A DNA stretch of 23,054 nucleotides from JAXDBV01 sp034678415 (GCA_034678415.1 JAXDBV010000259.1:1-23054), one strand, 5' to 3'; positions 15,073 through 22,643 are shown, counted from the first letter of the stretch. Notes: generated by a model not told the origin, from the sequence alone. Numbers and translations are program-made.

Positions 15073-16410
15073 ATGAAATCATTTATTGAGACCATAAAAA
15101 ACATTTTCAAGATTGAAGACCTGAAAAACAGGATCCTTTTTACTCTTGGCATGTTATTGATCTATCGTCTGGGAACCTTTATCGTTATCCCGGGTATTGA
15201 TCCGTCTCAATTGGAAAATCTCCGGAGCCAGGCTGCCGGCGGACTGGTTAACCTGCTGAATATGTTTTCGGGAGGTGCCTTTGCCAATGCCTCCATCTTT
15301 GCACTTGGTATCATGCCTTACATCTCCGCCTCTATCGTTGTGCAGCTTCTGGGTATTGCCATCCCCTATTTCCAGAAGCTTCAGAAGGAAGGAGAGAGTG
15401 GCAGGAGAAAAATGAACCAGATCACGCGCTACCTCACCGTGCTGATCCTTATTATCCAGGCACCCACATACATCGCCAACCTTCATGTCCAGCTCCCCGA
15501 ATCAGCGTTTATTGTTAAGGGAGCCCTGTTCCAGATTTCCTCTGTCATCATGCTGACCGCCGGGACCATGTTCATCATGTGGCTGGGCGAGCGCATTACC
15601 GACAAAGGGTTGGGTAACGGCATTTCACTCATTATTATGATCGGCATCATTGCCCGTTTGCCGTTCTCCCTGGTGGCCGAAGTGGGCTCACGTCTTGAAG
15701 GAGCCGGCGGACTCGTGGCGTTCCTCCTGGAAACCGTGTTCCTGTTCCTTGTCTTTGCCGCCACCATACTCCTTGTCCAGGGGACCCGCAGGATACCGGT
15801 ACAGTATGCCAAACGTATTATCGGAAACAAGCAGTACGGAGGGGTACGGCAGTACATTCCGCTGAAAGTGAATGCTGCAGGTGTTATGCCTATCATCTTT
15901 GCCCAAGCCATCATGTTTATACCCATGATGTTCGTAAATTATGCCTCCTCCGATTCCCTCAGGGGCTTTGCAGCGGCATTTACCAATCCTTATGGTATGT
16001 GGTATAACCTGGTGATGGCACTGCTGATCATCGTGTTTACATACTTCTACACTGCGGTGGCCATCAATCCCACACAGATGGCTGAAGATATGAAGAAAAA
16101 CGGAGGTTTTATCCCCGGGGTCAAGCCGGGAAGGAAGACGGTAGAGTTCCTCGATACCATCATGTCAAGGATCACCCTGCCGGGTTCCATCTTCCTCGCG
16201 ATTATAGCCATCCTCCCGAAATTTGCTGTTGACCTGGGTGTCAGCGGACAGTTTGCACAGTTTTACGGCGGCACCTCCCTGCTGATCCTTGTGGGTGTCG
16301 TTCTCGATACCCTACAGCAGATTGAATCACACCTGCTGATGAGACATTACGACGGGCTCATGAAGTCTGGAAGAATCAAGGGCCGGTCAGGTACCGTTGC
16401 CGCCATGTAA
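15073..16410 (+). CDS. secY: Preprotein translocase channel subunit SecY
   Basis: SecY is the inner-membrane pore of the Sec translocon, working with SecE, SecG, SecA and the ribosome. The protein has 445 residues with about ten hydrophobic membrane segments. The first (about 20-40) is followed by the plug region (IDPSQLE through LLNMFSGGAF). The cytosolic loop NPTQMAEDMKKNGGFIPGVK (about 332-351), used for SecA and ribosome contacts, is well conserved. It begins 4 bp after rplO and is co-transcribed with the ribosomal genes, so pore supply follows ribosome supply. Confidence 0.97.
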   Translation: MKSFIETIKNIFKIEDLKNRILFTLGMLLIYRLGTFIVIPGIDPSQLENLRSQAAGGLVNLLNMFSGGAFANASIFALGIMPYISASIVVQLLGIAIPYFQKLQKEGESGRRKMNQITRYLTVLILIIQAPTYIANLHVQLPESAFIVKGALFQISSVIMLTAGTMFIMWLGERITDKGLGNGISLIIMIGIIARLPFSLVAEVGSRLEGAGGLVAFLLETVFLFLVFAATILLVQGTRRIPVQYAKRIIGNKQYGGVRQYIPLKVNAAGVMPIIFAQAIMFIPMMFVNYASSDSLRGFAAAFTNPYGMWYNLVMALLIIVFTYFYTAVAINPTQMAEDMKKNGGFIPGVKPGRKTVEFLDTIMSRITLPGSIFLAIIAILPKFAVDLGVSGQFAQFYGGTSLLILVGVVLDTLQQIESHLLMRHYDGLMKSGRIKGRSGTVAAM

Positions 16411-16433
16411 CAAGATAACGTTCTTTGATATTC

Positions 16434-17204
16434 ATGATCAAGACAGGAGAAGAGATTGAGTTGATTAGGGAGAGCAATCTGTTGGTTTCGAAAACACTGG
16501 CAGAAGTAGCCAAAATGATACGACCGGGAGTATTAACCCTGAACCTGGACAAGAGAGCCGAGGAGTTCATCCGTGATAACGGGGCGGAGCCCGGCTTTAA
16601 AGGATACAGGGGTTATCCATATACCCTTTGTGTCTCTGTCAACAGTGTGGTGGTCCATGGTCTCCCCTCATCGGGGGTGCTGAAAAACGGAGATATCGTA
16701 TCCATCGACTGCGGGGTGAGAAAAAACGGCTACTATGGCGATACCGCCTATACCTTTGAGGTGGGTGAGGTGAAAAAGGAGGTAAGAGAGCTTCTGGAAG
16801 TGACCAAACAGTCATTGTTTAAGGGTATTGAGCAGGCCGTAACAGGCAACAGGCTGGGCGATATCAGTTTTACCATCCAACATCATGCCGAACAGGCAGG
16901 CTACTCCGTGGTACGCGAGCTGGTGGGGCACGGCATAGGTCGCGACATGCACGAGCCACCCGAGGTGCCCAACTACGGGAGACGGGGCTCCGGCATGCAG
17001 CTTAAAACCGGAATGGTTCTCTGCATCGAGCCAATGATCAACCTGGGAACGAAACACGTTGTCCAGGAAAACGACGGCTGGACCATACGAACCATGGACC
17101 ACAAACCGTCAGCTCATTTCGAACTGGCGGTGTCCATACAACCCGGCAAAGCAGATATCCTGTCTACTTTCAGTTATATTGAAGAGGTATTAAATATACA
17201 TTAA
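16434..17204 (+). CDS. map: Type I methionine aminopeptidase
   Basis: Cytosolic metallopeptidase that removes the initiator methionine from nascent proteins after deformylation. The protein has 256 residues. The five metal ligands are all present: Asp92 and Asp103 (SIDCG and GDTAYTF), His166 (VGHGIG), Glu199 (IEPM) and Glu230 (HFEL). The substrate histidines His75 (VVHG) and His173 (MHEPP) are also kept. ATG at 16434 gives MIKTGEEIELIRESN. A TTG three codons upstream is less likely. The secY-map-infA order is common in Bacteroidota, and the gap to infA is 1 bp. Confidence 0.96.
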   Translation: MIKTGEEIELIRESNLLVSKTLAEVAKMIRPGVLTLNLDKRAEEFIRDNGAEPGFKGYRGYPYTLCVSVNSVVVHGLPSSGVLKNGDIVSIDCGVRKNGYYGDTAYTFEVGEVKKEVRELLEVTKQSLFKGIEQAVTGNRLGDISFTIQHHAEQAGYSVVRELVGHGIGRDMHEPPEVPNYGRRGSGMQLKTGMVLCIEPMINLGTKHVVQENDGWTIRTMDHKPSAHFELAVSIQPGKADILSTFSYIEEVLNIH

Positions 17205-17205
17205 T

Positions 17206-17424
17206 ATGGCCAAACAACCTTCAATAGAACAGGACGGAACCATTATCGAAGCATTGTCCAATGCAATGTTTCGCGTGGAGCTGGAAAATGGTCACATCAT
17301 TACCGCCCATATTTCCGGCAAGATGAGAATGAACTATATTAAGATCCTCCCGGGGGATAAGGTCAGGATTGAAATGTCACCCTATGACCTTACCAAAGGC
17401 AGGATCAGCTACAGATATAAATAA
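17206..17424 (+). CDS. infA: Translation initiation factor IF1
   Basis: IF1 is a small OB-fold protein that occupies the 30S A site during initiation and supports IF2 and IF3. The protein has 72 residues, the canonical length. It contains the family pattern GTIIEALSNAMFRVELENGH (about 11-30) and ends with GRISYRYK. The leader carries ATACATTA (17196-17203) 2 nt before the ATG. It is 1 bp after map and 10 bp before rpmJ. Confidence 0.97.
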   Translation: MAKQPSIEQDGTIIEALSNAMFRVELENGHIITAHISGKMRMNYIKILPGDKVRIEMSPYDLTKGRISYRYK

Positions 17425-17434
17425 CAATTTTACA

Positions 17435-17554
17435 ATGAAAGTCAAGACTTCCATTAAGAAACGGAGTGCTGGCTGCAAGATCGTCAGAAGAAAAGGCCGT
17501 TTGTATGTGATTAACAAGAAAAATCCCAAGTTCAAACAACGACAGGGAGCATAA
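17435..17554 (+). CDS. rpmJ: 50S ribosomal protein L36 (bL36), zinc-ligand-poor
   Basis: L36 is the smallest 50S protein and helps late assembly near the factor-binding site. The protein has 39 residues, MKVKTSIKKRSAGCKIVRRK then GRLYVINKKNPKFKQRQGA. In zinc-binding L36 the ligands are Cys11, Cys14, Cys27 and His33. Here positions 11, 27 and 33 are Ser, Asn and Phe and only Cys14 remains, so zinc cannot be bound in the usual way. A longer in-frame start at 17369 lies inside infA and is rejected. It is 21 bp before rpsM, the standard order. Confidence 0.95.
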   Translation: MKVKTSIKKRSAGCKIVRRKGRLYVINKKNPKFKQRQGA

Positions 17555-17575
17555 CATTATTAAATAATATACACT

Positions 17576-17956
17576 ATGGCAAGAATCGTCGGTGTTGATT
17601 TACCGAAAAACAAAAGGGGTGAGGTGGGTCTTACCTATATCTTTGGCATTGGCCGTTCCTCGGCAAGAAAAATACTTGCCGCCGCCGGCGTTGACAAAGA
17701 CATCAAGGTGAAAGACTGGACCGATGAACAGGTGACGCGGATCCGTACGATCATCAATGAAAACTTCAAGGTGGAAGGGGAACTGCGGTCGATGGTCCAG
17801 ATGAACATAAAACGCCTCATGGACATAGGTTGTTACCGTGGCATACGCCACCGTTCCGGTATGCCGGTGAGAGGGCAGAGAACACAAACCAATGCCAGGA
17901 CCCGGAAAGGCAGAAGGAAAACGGTGGCCAACAAGAAAAAGGCGACGAAAGCATAA
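17576..17956 (+). CDS. rpsM: 30S ribosomal protein S13 (uS13)
   Basis: S13 in the 30S head forms bridges B1a and B1b with the 50S subunit and touches P-site tRNA through its basic tail. The protein has 126 residues: MARIVGVDLPKNKRGEVGLT, the helix-turn-helix-like region, GCYRGIRHRSGMPVRGQRTQ (about 84-103), then a lysine-rich tail. The leader ends AATATACACT just before ATG. It is 47 bp before rpsK, a gap without a promoter motif. Confidence 0.97.
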   Translation: MARIVGVDLPKNKRGEVGLTYIFGIGRSSARKILAAAGVDKDIKVKDWTDEQVTRIRTIINENFKVEGELRSMVQMNIKRLMDIGCYRGIRHRSGMPVRGQRTQTNARTRKGRRKTVANKKKATKA

Positions 17957-18003
17957 TATCCCTGCGATCAGCAACGGATGACAGATCAATAATACATTAA
18001 AAC

Positions 18004-18393
18004 ATGGCAAAAAAGATCGGAACATCGAAGAGAAAAGTCGTTAAAATTGAACCTGTAGGACAGGCACATGTGCATGCTTCATTCAACAATATCATCGTCT
18101 CCCTGACCAACAACAGCGGGCAGGTGATATCCTGGTCGTCAGCCGGTAAGATGGGTTTCAAGGGTTCCAAAAAGAATACACCGTACGCGGCGCAAATGAC
18201 AGCCGCCGATTGTGCCAAAGCGGCGTACGACCTTGGCCTGAGAAAGGTAAAAGTCTTTGTCAAAGGCCCGGGCACCGGAAGGGAATCGGCGATCCGTACC
18301 ATCCACTCCTCCGGCATCGAGGTGACCGAGATAGTGGATGTTACCCCTGTCCCGCACAACGGATGCCGACCGCCGAAAAGAAGAAGGGTTTAA
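18004..18393 (+). CDS. rpsK: 30S ribosomal protein S11 (uS11)
   Basis: S11 lies on the 30S platform at the mRNA exit, near where the Shine-Dalgarno helix forms and next to bS21 and bS18. The protein has 129 residues. It includes VHASFNNIIVSLTNNSGQVI (about 22-41) and the C-terminal signature DVTPVPHNGCRPPKRRRV. In Bacteroidota the platform neighbourhood is thought to sequester the anti-Shine-Dalgarno, so S11 is part of that setting. The leader carries ATACATTA (17992-17999), 4 nt before ATG. Confidence 0.97.
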   Translation: MAKKIGTSKRKVVKIEPVGQAHVHASFNNIIVSLTNNSGQVISWSSAGKMGFKGSKKNTPYAAQMTAADCAKAAYDLGLRKVKVFVKGPGTGRESAIRTIHSSGIEVTEIVDVTPVPHNGCRPPKRRRV

Positions 18394-18418
18394 TGGTTTT
18401 AATTAATATACATTAATA

Positions 18419-19027
18419 ATGGCACGATATACAGGACCGAGGTCAAAGATATCCAGGAAATTTGGTGAGCCGATTTACGGACCGGACAAAAGGCTTGAGA
18501 AGAAGAATTATCCGCCCGGGATGCACGGTATCAACAAACGAAGGAGAAAATTGTCGGAATACGGGATACAGCTCAAGGAAAAACAGAAAGCCAAGTATAC
18601 CTATGGCGTCCTCGAAAGACAGTTTGCCAGGATCTTTGACCAGGCTTTGCGCAGCAAAGGTGTTACCGGTGAAGTGCTGCTCCAGCTGCTCGAGTCGCGT
18701 CTCGATAATGTGGTGTACCGGCTCGGGATCTCTCCCACACGCCGCGGAGCCCGGCAATTGGTGTCGCATCGGCATATTATGGTGAATAACCAGGTGGTGA
18801 ATATCGCTTCGTACCAACTGAAGCCGGGAGATATCATCGGTGTGCGCGAGAAATCCAAATCGCTCGAAGTGATCCAGGATTCCGTCACTACCGTCCGTCG
18901 CAGCAAATTGTCGTGGCTCGAATGGAACCCGGAACAACTGACCGGCAAATTCCTCAACGTACCCGCAAGAACCGATATCCCTGAAACCATCAAGGAACAG
19001 CTTATTGTGGAATTATATTCGAAATAA
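18419..19027 (+). CDS. rpsD: 30S ribosomal protein S4 (uS4)
   Basis: S4 is a primary 16S binder that starts 30S assembly and, in E. coli, represses the alpha operon. The protein has 202 residues. The N-terminal part MARYTGPRSKISRKFGEPIY has no cysteines, so no zinc site. The S4 RNA-binding domain contains LESRLDNVVYRLGISPTRRG (about 86-105) and RQLVSHRHIMVNNQVVNI. The leader carries ATACATTA (18408-18415) 3 nt before the ATG. Confidence 0.97.
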   Translation: MARYTGPRSKISRKFGEPIYGPDKRLEKKNYPPGMHGINKRRRKLSEYGIQLKEKQKAKYTYGVLERQFARIFDQALRSKGVTGEVLLQLLESRLDNVVYRLGISPTRRGARQLVSHRHIMVNNQVVNIASYQLKPGDIIGVREKSKSLEVIQDSVTTVRRSKLSWLEWNPEQLTGKFLNVPARTDIPETIKEQLIVELYSK

Positions 19028-19046
19028 TCATATAAAGTAAATCTTT

Positions 19047-20039
19047 ATGGCAATTCTCGCTTTTCAAAAACCAGATAAGGTGATCATGGTCGAAGCTACC
19101 GATTCCTACGGTAAGTTCGAATTCAGACCATTGGAACCGGGTTATGGAATCACAGTTGGCAATGCATTGAGAAGAATCCTGTTGTCGTCGCTGGAAGGAT
19201 ATGCCATTACTACACTGAAAATTGAGGGCGTTGAACACGAATTCTCAACCATCAAGGGAGTGATCGAAGATGTTACGGAAATCGTCCTTAACCTTAAACA
19301 AATAAGGTTTACCCGAGTCATTAATGAAATAAACGATGAGAAGGTGGTGGTCAATATCACCGGAAAAACAGAGCTCCGGGCAGGCGATCTCAATAAATTC
19401 CTTAGCGGGTTCGAAGTGCTGAACACGGATCACCTTATCTGCCGGATGGAATCCGATGTTAAACTCCAGATGGAATTGACCATAAACAAGGGCAGAGGGT
19501 ATGTGCCCGCAGAGGAAAATAAACCTGCCGATGCCGAGTTCGGACTGATACCCCTGGATGCTATCTTTACTCCCATCAAGAATGTGAAATACCTTGTGGA
19601 AAACTACAGGGTGGAGCAGAAAACCGACTACGAGAAACTGATTATTGAAATACAGACCGACGGATCCATCGCCCCCAAGGATGCCCTCAAGGAAGCGGCC
19701 AAGATCCTTATCTATCATTTCATGCTCTTCTCCGATGAAAAGATCACCATCGATTCCGATGAGAAGCATGCCCATGAAGAATTTGATGAGGAAGTGCTGC
19801 ATATGAGGCAGCTGCTCAAAACCAAACTGGTAGACCTTGACCTGTCGGTGCGAGCACTGAACTGCCTTAAGGCCGCCGAGGTGGAAACACTGGGCGACCT
19901 GGTGAAATTCAATAAAAACGACCTGCTGAAGTTCCGGAATTTCGGTAAAAAATCACTTACAGAGCTCGATGAACTGCTGGAGAGTATGAACCTTAGCTTC
20001 GGGATAGATACCAGTAAGTATAAACTTGACAAGGATTAA
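19047..20039 (+). CDS. rpoA: RNA polymerase alpha subunit
   Basis: The alpha subunit dimerises to start RNA polymerase assembly and its C-terminal domain binds upstream DNA and activators. The protein has 330 residues. The N-terminal domain (about 1-235) carries VGNALRRILLSS (37-48). After a short acidic linker the C-terminal domain (about 255-318) has SVRALNCLKAAEV with Arg269, equivalent to E. coli Arg265, and the GKKSLTELDELL helix with the DNA-contact glycine and lysine. DNA contacts therefore look intact. It lies between rpsD (19 bp) and rplQ (6 bp), as in the E. coli alpha operon. Confidence 0.98.
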   Translation: MAILAFQKPDKVIMVEATDSYGKFEFRPLEPGYGITVGNALRRILLSSLEGYAITTLKIEGVEHEFSTIKGVIEDVTEIVLNLKQIRFTRVINEINDEKVVVNITGKTELRAGDLNKFLSGFEVLNTDHLICRMESDVKLQMELTINKGRGYVPAEENKPADAEFGLIPLDAIFTPIKNVKYLVENYRVEQKTDYEKLIIEIQTDGSIAPKDALKEAAKILIYHFMLFSDEKITIDSDEKHAHEEFDEEVLHMRQLLKTKLVDLDLSVRALNCLKAAEVETLGDLVKFNKNDLLKFRNFGKKSLTELDELLESMNLSFGIDTSKYKLDKD

Positions 20040-20045
20040 GAAACC

Positions 20046-20627
20046 ATGAGACATAGAAGGAAAATCAATCATCTGAGCAGGACCAGTGCGCACCGTAAGG
20101 CCATGCTGGCAAATATGGCCTCATCCCTGATTATTCATAAACGTATTGAAACAACGGTTGCCAAAGCCAGGGCACTGAGAATGTTTATCGAACCGCTGAT
20201 CACACATTCAAAAAATGATACTACCCATTCGCGGAGAATCGTTTTCAGCCAGCTACAGAACAAGGAGGCGGTTACCGAACTGTTCAGGGAAGTAGCGACA
20301 AAAGTGGCCGAACGACCCGGCGGGTACACCCGCATCCTCAAAATGCGCAACCGCCCCGGTGATAATGCCGACATGTGTCTGATAGAGCTGGTTGATTTTA
20401 ATGTAGCCCTAGTGGCCGCACCGGAAGCGACCAAAACAAAAACTACGCGCCGCCGTCGATCACCGAAAAAGAAAACGGAACCGGGAACGGAACAACCGCC
20501 GGTGGAAGAAGAAGTAAAAGAATCTGCCACAGAACCGGAGAAAGCCCCATCAGGGGAAAAAAGTAAAGAGAAAACCAAAGGCAGGAAATCCGGAACCGAA
20601 CCCGGGAAAAAACCCGGGAAGAAATAA
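20046..20627 (+). CDS. rplQ: 50S ribosomal protein L17 (bL17) with long charged tail
   Basis: L17 sits near the peptide tunnel exit on the solvent side of the 50S subunit. The protein has 193 residues. Residues 1-119 are a standard L17: MRHRRKINHLSRTSAHRKAM, then RPGGYTRILKMRNRPGDNA and IELVDFN. Residues from about 125 to 193 form a low-complexity tail rich in Lys, Glu, Pro, Thr and Gly, starting very basic (RRRRSPKKK), then acidic, then basic again. E. coli L17 is 127 residues. Many Bacteroidota have a tail, but this one is long. The CDS ends in a CCCGGG-A6-CCCGGG inverted repeat. It is the last gene of the superoperon. Confidence 0.96.
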   Translation: MRHRRKINHLSRTSAHRKAMLANMASSLIIHKRIETTVAKARALRMFIEPLITHSKNDTTHSRRIVFSQLQNKEAVTELFREVATKVAERPGGYTRILKMRNRPGDNADMCLIELVDFNVALVAAPEATKTKTTRRRRSPKKKTEPGTEQPPVEEEVKESATEPEKAPSGEKSKEKTKGRKSGTEPGKKPGKK

Positions 20628-20646
20628 CACCGGTGCTCATTTTTTT
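20601..20646 (+). terminator. Weak candidate terminator at the rplQ 3' end
   Basis: CCCGGG (20601-20606) and CCCGGG (20613-20618) can pair around a six-A loop. They encode the last residues of rplQ. A run of seven T follows at 20640-20646, after the palindrome CACCGGTG (20629-20636). The T run is 21 nt from the stem, so this is not a standard intrinsic terminator. It may instead slow or protect the transcript end. A better-formed terminator lies at 20889-20919. Confidence 0.3.
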
Positions 20647-20888
20647 ACGCTGAACTTGCCGTTACAGGGTTTTGATCCTGTCGCCTTTCTCACGGTAAAC
20701 GTCCTGTCCCTCACGACACACCGTTTATTCGCCTAAATCCTTTGATCGTCATCGGAATGGAAGGGGTATGCTGTATCGGTTACGGTCTGACGGTTTTCGC
20801 CATCTTATCCCCCGGCAGTACATAACCGCAAGCGAGGATAAGGAATGCGTTGCATATTTTTTATCAATCCCCCATCCTGGAACTCCCC

Positions 20889-20919
20889 AACCTGAATGAC
20901 TACCGTCAGGCAGGTTTTT
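20889..20919 (+). terminator. Intrinsic terminator in the rplQ-eno gap
   Basis: The stem is AACCTG (20889-20894) with CAGGTT (20911-20916), and inside it TGAC (20897-20900) with GTCA (20905-20908), loop TACC. An AA/GG internal mismatch separates the two parts. T residues run from 20915 to 20919. On the plus strand this is a proper stem followed by a T-tract. It lies 262 bp beyond the rplQ stop, so it ends either a long superoperon 3' UTR or an independent small RNA. Confidence 0.6.
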
Positions 20920-21129
20920 CTGCAACAGAAAGGAATACCAGGGGAGGTATATAATGCCATTTTGACTGCCGCTCCTGCCGTTTTTACTCATGAATGGTAC
21001 ATGCTGCACCCTCAGGAAACGAAAAGCACATGATTGTCAACGCTTTTTCATAATGGGATTACTAAGCCGGCTATGCAATACCATCATAAGACGGCGATGA
21101 CGGGGGTTTAAAAAATTCTGAATAGAAAA

Positions 21130-21165
21130 ATTACTGAATTTATTACGGAAATTATTACTGAAATC
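21130..21165. repeat. Three tandem 12-bp repeats upstream of eno
   Basis: ATTACTGAATTT (21130-21141), ATTACGGAAATT (21142-21153) and ATTACTGAAATC (21154-21165) follow one another without spacers. The consensus is ATTACTGAAATT. A looser copy (ATTCTGAATAGA) may lie just before. The array is about 95 bp upstream of the predicted eno -33 element. It could be a regulator array or simple-sequence drift. Confidence 0.6.
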
Positions 21166-21260
21166 CCTCTCATATAATTACGAAAATCCTTCCCCGGGTG
21201 GCTTGTATCCTTCTTTTTGATGAACAGACGGGTCGAATGATCCGAATCCCATGCCAACCG

Positions 21261-21292
21261 TTTCCGAATAACAGAATTCTTGGTTAACTTTG
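21261..21292 (+). promoter_or_regulatory. Predicted eno promoter
   Basis: TAACTTTG (21285-21292) is a perfect TAnnTTTG -7 element. TTTC (21261-21264), one base off TTTG, lies 20 bp upstream. Predicted transcription starts near 21299, giving a leader of about 50 nt before the eno ATG at 21351. This makes eno independent of the ribosomal superoperon. Confidence 0.6.
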
Positions 21293-21350
21293 ATGCTTAC
21301 TGAAAGGCTTTATTTGGATTCATAAAATAACCATCAAAAAATCAGCTATT

Positions 21351-22643
21351 ATGGGAGAAATAATAAGTATTCGTGCCAGGCAAATCCTCGATTCGAGAGG
21401 CAATCCAACCGTTGAAGTGGAGGTTATCACTAACACCGGTTTCATAGGCCGTGCAGCGGTTCCTTCCGGTGCATCGACCGGCGTCCATGAAGCCGTGGAA
21501 CTGCGCGACGGCGACAAATCGAAATACCTTGGGAAAGGGGTGCTGAAGGCGGTAAAGAATGTGAATGATATACTTGCCAAGGAACTACTTAACTTTGATG
21601 TGTTCAACCAGAAACTTATTGACAGGAAGATGATTGAGCTGGATGGCACGGAAAACAAGTCAAAACTGGGTGCCAATGCCATCCTCGGTGTCTCATTGGC
21701 GGTGGCAAAAGTCGCTTCCAGGGAATCTGACCTGTCGCTGTACAGGTATATCGGGGGTGTGAATGCCAATACCCTGCCCATCCCCATGATGAATATACTT
21801 AACGGGGGCTCGCATGCGGATAATTCAATTGATTTCCAGGAATTTATGATAATGCCGGTGGGTGCTCCAACCTTTACCGAGGCGATCAGGATGGGAGCCG
21901 AAGTGTTCCATAACCTGAAGGCTGTGCTCAAAGGGAAAGGTTATTCCACCAATGTGGGCGACGAGGGCGGATTCGCTCCCAACCTTAAATCGAACGAGGA
22001 AGCCATACAGGTTATCCTCCAGGCTATTGAAAAAGCAGGCTACAAGGCAGGCAAGGATATCTTTATCGCTCTCGATCCGGCCGCATCGGAATACTATCTT
22101 ACCGATGAGAAAGTATACCACCTCCATAAATCCACCGGCGAAAAACTGAGCTCCGAAAAAATGGTGGATTACTGGAAAGGCTGGGTTGATAAATATCCTA
22201 TCATCTCTATCGAGGACGGAATGGCGGAAGATGACTGGGACGGTTGGAAACTGATGACAGAGAAACTGGGGCAGCGGATACAGCTTGTTGGTGATGACCT
22301 GTTTGTGACCAACACCAAACGGCTGCAGACAGGTATTGATAAGGGAATTGCCAACTCTATCCTGATCAAGGTGAACCAGATTGGTACCCTCACCGAAACC
22401 ATCGAGGCTGTTCAACTGGCCCTTACCCATGGATACACTGCCGTGATTAGCCACCGTTCGGGAGAAACAGAAGATACAACCATCGCCGATCTGGCGGTGG
22501 CACTCAACACGGGTGAGATCAAAACAGGTTCCGCTTCCCGCTCCGACAGGATCGCTAAATATAACCAGCTGATGAGGATTGAAGAAGAACTCGGAGAGGC
22601 CGCCACTTATGTTGGCAGAAACTTCCGGTTCATAGGAAAATAA
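21351..22643 (+). CDS. eno: Enolase (phosphopyruvate hydratase)
   Basis: Enolase interconverts 2-phosphoglycerate and phosphoenolpyruvate in glycolysis and gluconeogenesis, with Mg2+. The protein has 430 residues, the usual length. Catalytic and metal residues are present: Glu164 (DFQEF), Glu205 (GDEGG), Asp242 (LDPAASE), Glu288 (SIEDG), Asp315 (GDDLFVTN), Lys340 (LIKVNQIG), His369-Arg-Ser (SHRSGET) and Lys391 (KTGSASRS). The GSASRSDR segment, in place of GAPCRSER, is as I recall it from other Bacteroidota. It has its own promoter upstream and a strong terminator 21 bp after the stop, so it is a single-gene unit. Confidence 0.98.
   Translation: MGEIISIRARQILDSRGNPTVEVEVITNTGFIGRAAVPSGASTGVHEAVELRDGDKSKYLGKGVLKAVKNVNDILAKELLNFDVFNQKLIDRKMIELDGTENKSKLGANAILGVSLAVAKVASRESDLSLYRYIGGVNANTLPIPMMNILNGGSHADNSIDFQEFMIMPVGAPTFTEAIRMGAEVFHNLKAVLKGKGYSTNVGDEGGFAPNLKSNEEAIQVILQAIEKAGYKAGKDIFIALDPAASEYYLTDEKVYHLHKSTGEKLSSEKMVDYWKGWVDKYPIISIEDGMAEDDWDGWKLMTEKLGQRIQLVGDDLFVTNTKRLQTGIDKGIANSILIKVNQIGTLTETIEAVQLALTHGYTAVISHRSGETEDTTIADLAVALNTGEIKTGSASRSDRIAKYNQLMRIEEELGEAATYVGRNFRFIGK

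Larger units (their letters stand above)
20628..21350. other. 723-bp non-coding stretch between rplQ and eno
   Basis: I recognise no gene here. A frame of 86 codons on the minus strand (21009-20749) has no family features and I treat it as chance. I see no tRNA and no remnant of a known protein in the frames I read. Contents: a well-formed intrinsic terminator (20889-20919), an A/T-rich segment with three 12-bp tandem repeats (21130-21165), and the eno promoter (21261-21292). In a number of Bacteroidota carA lies between rplQ and eno, as I recall. Nothing like carA is visible here. Confidence 0.7.

Noticed and set aside
20749..21009. 86-codon open frame on the minus strand in the rplQ-eno gap
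   Set aside because: It has no recognisable domain, crosses the plus-strand terminator, and has no promoter or sensible start context.
21172..21179. TATAAT-like sequence upstream of eno as a promoter
   Set aside because: The primary sigma factor of Bacteroidota recognises TAnnTTTG rather than TATAAT, and a perfect TAnnTTTG lies nearer the gene.
21229..21250. GGGTCGAAT...ATCCGAATCCC resembling a tRNA T-arm
   Set aside because: The loop is 6 nt, not 7, lacks the TTC at its start, and there is no acceptor, D-arm or anticodon arm around it.
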